A DNA stretch of 8,482 bases. It comes from Ruminococcus flavefaciens. Its GTDB lineage: Bacteria; Bacillota; Clostridia; Oscillospirales; Ruminococcaceae. The stretch covers positions 31,568 to 40,049 of the forward strand of contig DEBW01000078.1 of assembly GCA_002348905.1 (NCBI GenBank), read 5' to 3'. Both the position numbers and the translations under genes were made by a program. Below, piece by piece: positions 4,624-8,482 of this stretch (within the stretch, counting starts at the first letter, position 1; the number at the start of each line of letters is the position of its first letter). The notes beneath the pieces were generated by a model. It made no database searches, was not told the DNA's origin, and saw only the letters and a list, made by a program, of their open reading frames with translations.

Positions 4624-6660
4624 TTATCCCGTAATATCCTTGTTAAAAAGCTTCATGGTGTCCATTCTGAGAGAACGATGCTGAGGCTTGCTGAGGTCAG
4701 GATCGTCAGCGAGTATCCTTGAAGCACATTCCTGCGCCATGCCCGAAAGCTCCATACTGCAAGCGACATCGGCTATTTTGAGTGGCGGCAGACCGTGCTG
4801 AGCGCTGCCGAAGAAATCGCCCGGACCACGCATTCTGAGGTCTTCTTCTGCAATTTTAAAGCCGTCAGTAGTCGAGGACATTATCTTCATCCGGCGGATG
4901 CAGTCCTCGTTTTTGTTGTCGGTGATGAGTATGCAATAGCTTTCAAATTCACCTCTGCCCACACGTCCACGGAGCTGATGAAGCTGAGAAAGACCAAATC
5001 TCTCGGCGTTTTCGATTATCATGACGGCGGCATTAGGCACATCGACACCTACTTCCACAACAGTAGTACAGATAAGCACCTGTATTTCGCCGTCGTGGAA
5101 TTTTTTCATTACCTTGTCTTTTTCGGCTGAACGCATTTTACCATGCAGCAGAGCCACTGAACAGCCTTTGAGATTGCCCTTTGCAGCGTCCTCGGCGTAA
5201 GATTTTACGGCAAAAAGGTCGCTTTCACTGTCCTCTATCATTGGACATACCACATAAGCCTGTCTGCCTTCGCTGAGCTTGTCACGCAGGAAGCCGAAAG
5301 CTCCGGTGCGTTTTTTTCCTGTGACAGCGTAGGTCTTGACGGGTTTTCTGCCTTTCGGGAGCTGATTTATCACCGATATATCAAGGTCGCCGTATATCAT
5401 AAGTGCGAGAGTACGTGGTATCGGAGTAGCTGACATTACCAGTTTATGCGGAGAATTTCCCTTTTCTGCCAGTGCAGCTCTCTGAGCTACGCCGAAACGG
5501 TGCTGTTCATCAGTGATAACAAGTCCGAGAGCCTTGTATTCAACGTCTTTCTGTATTATAGCGTGAGTGCCGACAATTACGTTAATTTCTCCGGCTGCTA
5601 TCTTTTCACGCATCAGTGCTTTTTTCTTTGCGGTTGACGAGCCTGTGAGCAGGCAGACACTTATCCCCAACGGTTCAAGGAGTGCGGAAAGTGTATTATA
5701 ATGCTGTGAAGCAAGTATCTCCGTAGGAGCCATAAGAGCCGACTGTATGCCGTTTTTCGCAGCAAAACAGCAGGCGGCTGCGGCTACGGCAGTTTTACCG
5801 CTTCCGACATCTCCCTGAAGCAAACGGTTCATGGGAGTATCCTTGCAAAGGTCAGCGATTATGTCTTCTACCGCATCAGCCTGTCCTTCTGTAAATTCAA
5901 ACGGCAGAGCGTTTACGAATCCGCTGATATCAACAGTGCAGTCCATAGCGTATGCGGTAGTCTTTTTCCGGCGTATTTTCAGCAGATTCATGCCAAGCTG
6001 GAGTTTAAGCAGTTCGTCAAAGGCAAGTCTGCGGCGGGCATCTTCTGCGGCTTTGTCTCCGGCAGGAAAATGGATATTTTCGAGTGCCCACATAAGCGGC
6101 GGAAGATCGTACTGTCTGAGGATATCCTGCGGCAGAGTTTCAAACGGGAACTGCTTCATGATATCAAGAGCCTGACGCATATTATTCCTTACCATATTAA
6201 GAGAAAGTCCCTGAGTAAGCTTATATATCGGCTGTATCAGCACAGTTTCCTCGGCTTTGATGTATACCGGCGCAGTTATCTCCTTCCGGAGCATATTTCC
6301 GCTGACTTTGCCGTACATATAGTAGGTCTGACCTTCCTGCAAAGCCTGAAATCCGTAGATATTGTTGTATATCACGATAACTATGCTGTCTATGCCGTCA
6401 GTAGCGATAGCGGTGCATATGACAAGACCGCCTTTCACCCTCTGAGGACGGTTTTTCTGTTGTATAGTGAGTTTGAGAACGTTGTAGCTGCCGATAACAG
6501 TTTGCTGTATCGGTACATGAGTGCGGAAGTCGAGATAATCACGGGGAATGTGGTAGATAAGCTCGTAGGGGTTATCAATGCCGAGTTTGCGGTATTTTTC
6601 GCCTCGTGCCTTGCCTACGCCTTTGAGATATTCTATTTCTGAGAATAGATCAGCAGCCAT
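4624..6660 (-). CDS. recG: ATP-dependent DNA helicase RecG
   Basis: Superfamily 2 helicase that reverses stalled replication forks and migrates branched DNA. 678 residues, normal for the family. The N-terminal wedge/OB region covers roughly 1-250, with LKGVGKARGEKYRKLGI near 13-28. The helicase core follows: Walker A GDVGSGKT (283-290), APTEILA near 311-317, GTHAII at 364-369, DEQH box at 384-387, MSATPIPRT from 409, TTVVEVGVDVPNA near 532-544, and QLRGRVGRG at 562-570. The RecG C-terminal signature DLRMRGPGDFFGSAQHG begins near 607. AAAGGAG stands 7 bases before the ATG. It has its own promoter and a terminator-like hairpin follows, so it looks like a single-gene unit. Intact and unremarkable. 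Confidence 0.98.
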   Translation of the reverse strand: MAADLFSEIEYLKGVGKARGEKYRKLGIDNPYELIYHIPRDYLDFRTHVPIQQTVIGSYNVLKLTIQQKNRPQRVKGGLVICTAIATDGIDSIVIVIYNNIYGFQALQEGQTYYMYGKVSGNMLRKEITAPVYIKAEETVLIQPIYKLTQGLSLNMVRNNMRQALDIMKQFPFETLPQDILRQYDLPPLMWALENIHFPAGDKAAEDARRRLAFDELLKLQLGMNLLKIRRKKTTAYAMDCTVDISGFVNALPFEFTEGQADAVEDIIADLCKDTPMNRLLQGDVGSGKTAVAAAACCFAAKNGIQSALMAPTEILASQHYNTLSALLEPLGISVCLLTGSSTAKKKALMREKIAAGEINVIVGTHAIIQKDVEYKALGLVITDEQHRFGVAQRAALAEKGNSPHKLVMSATPIPRTLALMIYGDLDISVINQLPKGRKPVKTYAVTGKKRTGAFGFLRDKLSEGRQAYVVCPMIEDSESDLFAVKSYAEDAAKGNLKGCSVALLHGKMRSAEKDKVMKKFHDGEIQVLICTTVVEVGVDVPNAAVMIIENAERFGLSQLHQLRGRVGRGEFESYCILITDNKNEDCIRRMKIMSSTTDGFKIAEEDLRMRGPGDFFGSAQHGLPPLKIADVACSMELSGMAQECASRILADDPDLSKPQHRSLRMDTMKLFNKDITG

Positions 6661-6689
6661 AGCGGTGCTCCTTTCGGTTAATTGAAAAT

Positions 6690-6718
6690 ATTATATCACA
6701 GTTTTTCAAAAAATACAA
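6690..6718 (-). promoter_or_regulatory. Promoter of recG
   Basis: Minus-strand TATAAT (plus ATTATA, 6690-6695), with an upstream TG making an extended -10, and TTGTAT (plus ATACAA, 6713-6718) at 17 bases. It lies about 30 bases before the recG ATG, so the leader is short. Confidence 0.75.
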
Positions 6719-6762
6719 GCACGGTGTATTTTGAAAAATTGCTGTTTTACAGTCCACCATTC

Positions 6763-6834
6763 TGTAGGGGCGGATATCATCCGCCCACGCCGTAACAGGT
6801 AATTATATTCGGGCGGATAATATCCGCCCCTACA
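6763..6834. repeat. Paired GC-rich hairpin repeat with 15-bp terminal inverted repeats, copy 2
   Basis: A 72-base element with perfect ends TGTAGGGGCGGATAT (6763-6777) and ATATCCGCCCCTACA (6820-6834). Each end also folds alone: GGGCGGAT-ATC-ATCCGCCC on the left and GGGCGGAT-AAT-ATCCGCCC on the right. It sits between the divergent recG and lipoprotein promoters. It shares the TGTAGGGGCG unit with copy 1 but with the units facing outward rather than inward. No target duplication is obvious. Confidence 0.82.
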
Positions 6835-6871
6835 AAAAATTGTTTCATCGCATAACATATAATACGGGATA

Positions 6872-6900
6872 TTGACTGCAAGTTTCATAAATGATAGAAT
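6872..6900 (+). promoter_or_regulatory. Promoter of the lipoprotein gene
   Basis: TTGACT (6872-6877) and TAGAAT (6895-6900), 17 bases apart, with TGA just before the -10 giving an extended -10. Start expected near 6907, leaving a ~100-nt T-rich leader in which no clear regulatory fold was seen. Confidence 0.75.
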
Positions 6901-7007
6901 GATAATGACGGCACAGATATATTTTTTTATTTTAACAAGAAAAACTTTCGTCTTTTTTGCTGTTTAAAATCACTTATAAGTAAGAACTTGTATTCGGAGG
7001 TGTTATC

Positions 7008-8426
7008 ATGCGTAAAATTACCGCATTGTTATCAGCATTTGCAATTATACTTACCCTTTCCGGCTGTGACAAGAAAAAATCAGAAAGTGAACCGCCGGAA
7101 GTCGAAGAAGTTGTCACAGAAGCTGTTGAAGAAGATACAGAACCTGTTTTCCGTGAGCTTAAAGACGAGGACTTCGCTCCCATTGACCTTAATCTCAGCA
7201 TAGTGGACAAGGAATCTCCGATAGATATTCAATGTGCCGACCTTTCGGGCGTTGACTTTGGTCCAGTGCTTTCGCCGTGCAAGGCGACTGACATTGTTAA
7301 CAAATACCTTCCACGTCAGCAGTTTCCGGAAAGTCCGGAGAATCAGGCACAGTACGATAAAAACAGAGAATATTTTCTTAAAAAGGAAAGTTACGGACAA
7401 ATAGAACAAATCGTACATCTTGACACAAAGCTGTATTTAGGGGTAAACTATGATGACCTCTGTGGGAGTCACGCATCTGCGGTGTTCAGCTACGACCTCG
7501 AAACAGGCGAGTCAAAAATGCTCACTGAACACATCGGACTTGAATATAACGGCGGTTTTTCAGCACTTACAGCTGTACATGACAAGCTTATCTACATAAA
7601 TCATATAGATGACAGTATGGGTGATATAAAAAGCTATGAGCTATATAGGCTCGAACCCGATACCGGCGAGACAACAAAGCTTGCCGAAATAAACGGCGGT
7701 GATGGCTATTGGCTGTCAAGAATTATTGAAGTGCCGGAAGGTGTTATGGTAAGCGGATTTATCAATCATGAAGACGAAGAAGGCTCAAACACTTTTACAA
7801 ATACAGCAGTTATTGATACATACGATATTGAAACCGGCGAAAAATTGAGCACTTCACATGAGGATACACCATTTGAGCGTACATGGGGATTTTGTGACGG
7901 CGAACCTGTTGAAGTTTCCGGCGGATTAAAATCTGACGGTACAGGCAGTGAGCCTTATACTATAAAAACACAGTATTACACTATAGATACCGGCATGAAG
8001 AATGTCGGTGGAGTATATGCGTGGAAAGACCGCCTTTGTATACTTGTGAATGAACGTATGACTTATGGTGCTGATGAGCATCGTCTTTATACCTACGACC
8101 TCAAAACTATGGAGCGCACAAAGATGAAGTTCAACGGATTTACAGGTTCGGTAAACAAGTACGGAGACGGTATAATAAGTGCAGTACACACATCAGCTAT
8201 GGAAAAAGGCGGATATGTTGCACTTACTCAGCTTTACTACATCCTGCCGGAAGTAGGCGTAGCGTACCGCCTTGACAAGATAGAATCCGAAAATATTTAT
8301 GACCTCGATGATATTTTCTGCTTGATATCGTATAAAAAAGAAGAACGAACCAACGAAGAAGAGGGATACTTTTACAATGGCTTTAATATTCCGCCGGACA
8401 AGCTTTACTGGTTCTATAAAAAATAA
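7008..8426 (+). CDS. Secreted lipoprotein of unknown function, beta-propeller-like repeats
   Basis: 472 residues. A lipoprotein signal peptide is clear: MRK, a hydrophobic stretch, then lipobox LSGC with Cys20 as the acylated residue, so the protein should be anchored on the outer face of the membrane. An acidic, low-complexity linker (about 21-58, rich in Glu) follows. The main body carries recurring Tyr-Asp-(Leu/Ile)-x-Thr-Gly turns: YDLETGE (162-168), YRLEPDTGE (213-221), YDIETGE (272-278), YYTIDTG (323-329) and YTYDLKTME (361-369). Their spacing of about 40-60 residues suggests a beta-propeller fold, which is an inference. Catalytic residues were not recognised and no family is assigned. 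GGAGG lies 7 bases before the ATG. It diverges from recG and has its own promoter, so no functional link to neighbours is implied. Confidence 0.9.
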   Translation: MRKITALLSAFAIILTLSGCDKKKSESEPPEVEEVVTEAVEEDTEPVFRELKDEDFAPIDLNLSIVDKESPIDIQCADLSGVDFGPVLSPCKATDIVNKYLPRQQFPESPENQAQYDKNREYFLKKESYGQIEQIVHLDTKLYLGVNYDDLCGSHASAVFSYDLETGESKMLTEHIGLEYNGGFSALTAVHDKLIYINHIDDSMGDIKSYELYRLEPDTGETTKLAEINGGDGYWLSRIIEVPEGVMVSGFINHEDEEGSNTFTNTAVIDTYDIETGEKLSTSHEDTPFERTWGFCDGEPVEVSGGLKSDGTGSEPYTIKTQYYTIDTGMKNVGGVYAWKDRLCILVNERMTYGADEHRLYTYDLKTMERTKMKFNGFTGSVNKYGDGIISAVHTSAMEKGGYVALTQLYYILPEVGVAYRLDKIESENIYDLDDIFCLISYKKEERTNEEEGYFYNGFNIPPDKLYWFYKK

Positions 8427-8461
8427 TGCGGAATTGAATCTTGCCGGTTTGCAATATTCTT

Positions 8462-8482
8462 GGGACGTCGAGGACGCCGTCC
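8462..8482. repeat. Start of a third GC-rich hairpin repeat, cut by window edge
   Basis: GGACGTCG-AGGA-CGCCGTCC folds as an 8-bp stem with one mismatch and closely matches the left hairpin of copy 1 (4483-4501). The expected CTACA would lie beyond the edge. It sits about 35 bases after the lipoprotein stop, where it might also act as a transcription end signal. Confidence 0.6.

Noticed and set aside
6070..6642. 190-codon plus-strand ORF
   Set aside because: It lies entirely antisense to recG, whose motifs are intact; no ribosome site or family resemblance supports it.
6706..6888. 60-codon minus-strand ORF between recG and the lipoprotein gene
   Set aside because: It runs through the palindromic repeat and the recG promoter, has no evident ribosome site and no recognisable protein character.
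7080..7418. 112-codon minus-strand ORF
   Set aside because: Antisense shadow of the lipoprotein gene, which has a proper start, lipobox and ribosome site.

Overview
The window looks like part of a chromosome from an anaerobic Bacillota (Clostridia), most likely Ruminococcus or a relative in the Oscillospiraceae. The pointers are the style of the proteins, strong AGGAGG-type ribosome binding sites, near-consensus TTGACA/TATAAT promoters, and GTAGGGGCG-type intergenic hairpin repeats. The genus is an inference; the phylum-level call is firmer.

Layout from left to right. Minus strand: ddl (D-Ala-D-Ala ligase, cut by the left edge); a 700-base stretch without a conventional gene, holding two tandem copies of a compact convergent module; a membrane-anchored MurF-like ligase; an alpha/beta hydrolase; and recG. 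Plus strand: a lipoprotein gene diverging from recG. In minus-strand reading order, one consensus promoter near 4350 starts the hydrolase and MurF-like pair (27-base gap). The tandem module comes next, then ddl. The two cell-wall ligase genes, whose products would make D-Ala-D-Ala and attach it to a peptide, are thus separated by the tandem module. recG and the lipoprotein gene each have their own promoter.

The most interesting part is 1147-1795. Each of the two similar ~315-base units carries: (i) a minus-strand promoter, a GNRA-tetraloop hairpin that buries the Shine-Dalgarno, and a 26-codon ORF for a very hydrophobic peptide with a lysine-rich tail; (ii) a convergent plus-strand promoter for a ~100-nt RNA with no conserved ORF; and (iii) a shared bidirectional terminator in which the peptide's stop codon is embedded. 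The peptide mRNA also has a perfect 7-base 5'-3' complementarity, conserved in both copies. This is the architecture of a type I toxin-antitoxin locus (compare the par/fst locus of pAD1 and txpA/RatA of Bacillus subtilis). The peptides are unusually short and lack the features I would expect of Fst, so this may be an undescribed family. The toxin and antitoxin functions are inferred from architecture alone.

Other structure: paired GC-rich hairpins of a REP/BIME-like or MITE-like kind lie at 4483-4554 and 6763-6834, and a further one starts at the right edge. No tRNA, rRNA, CRISPR array or transposase gene was seen.
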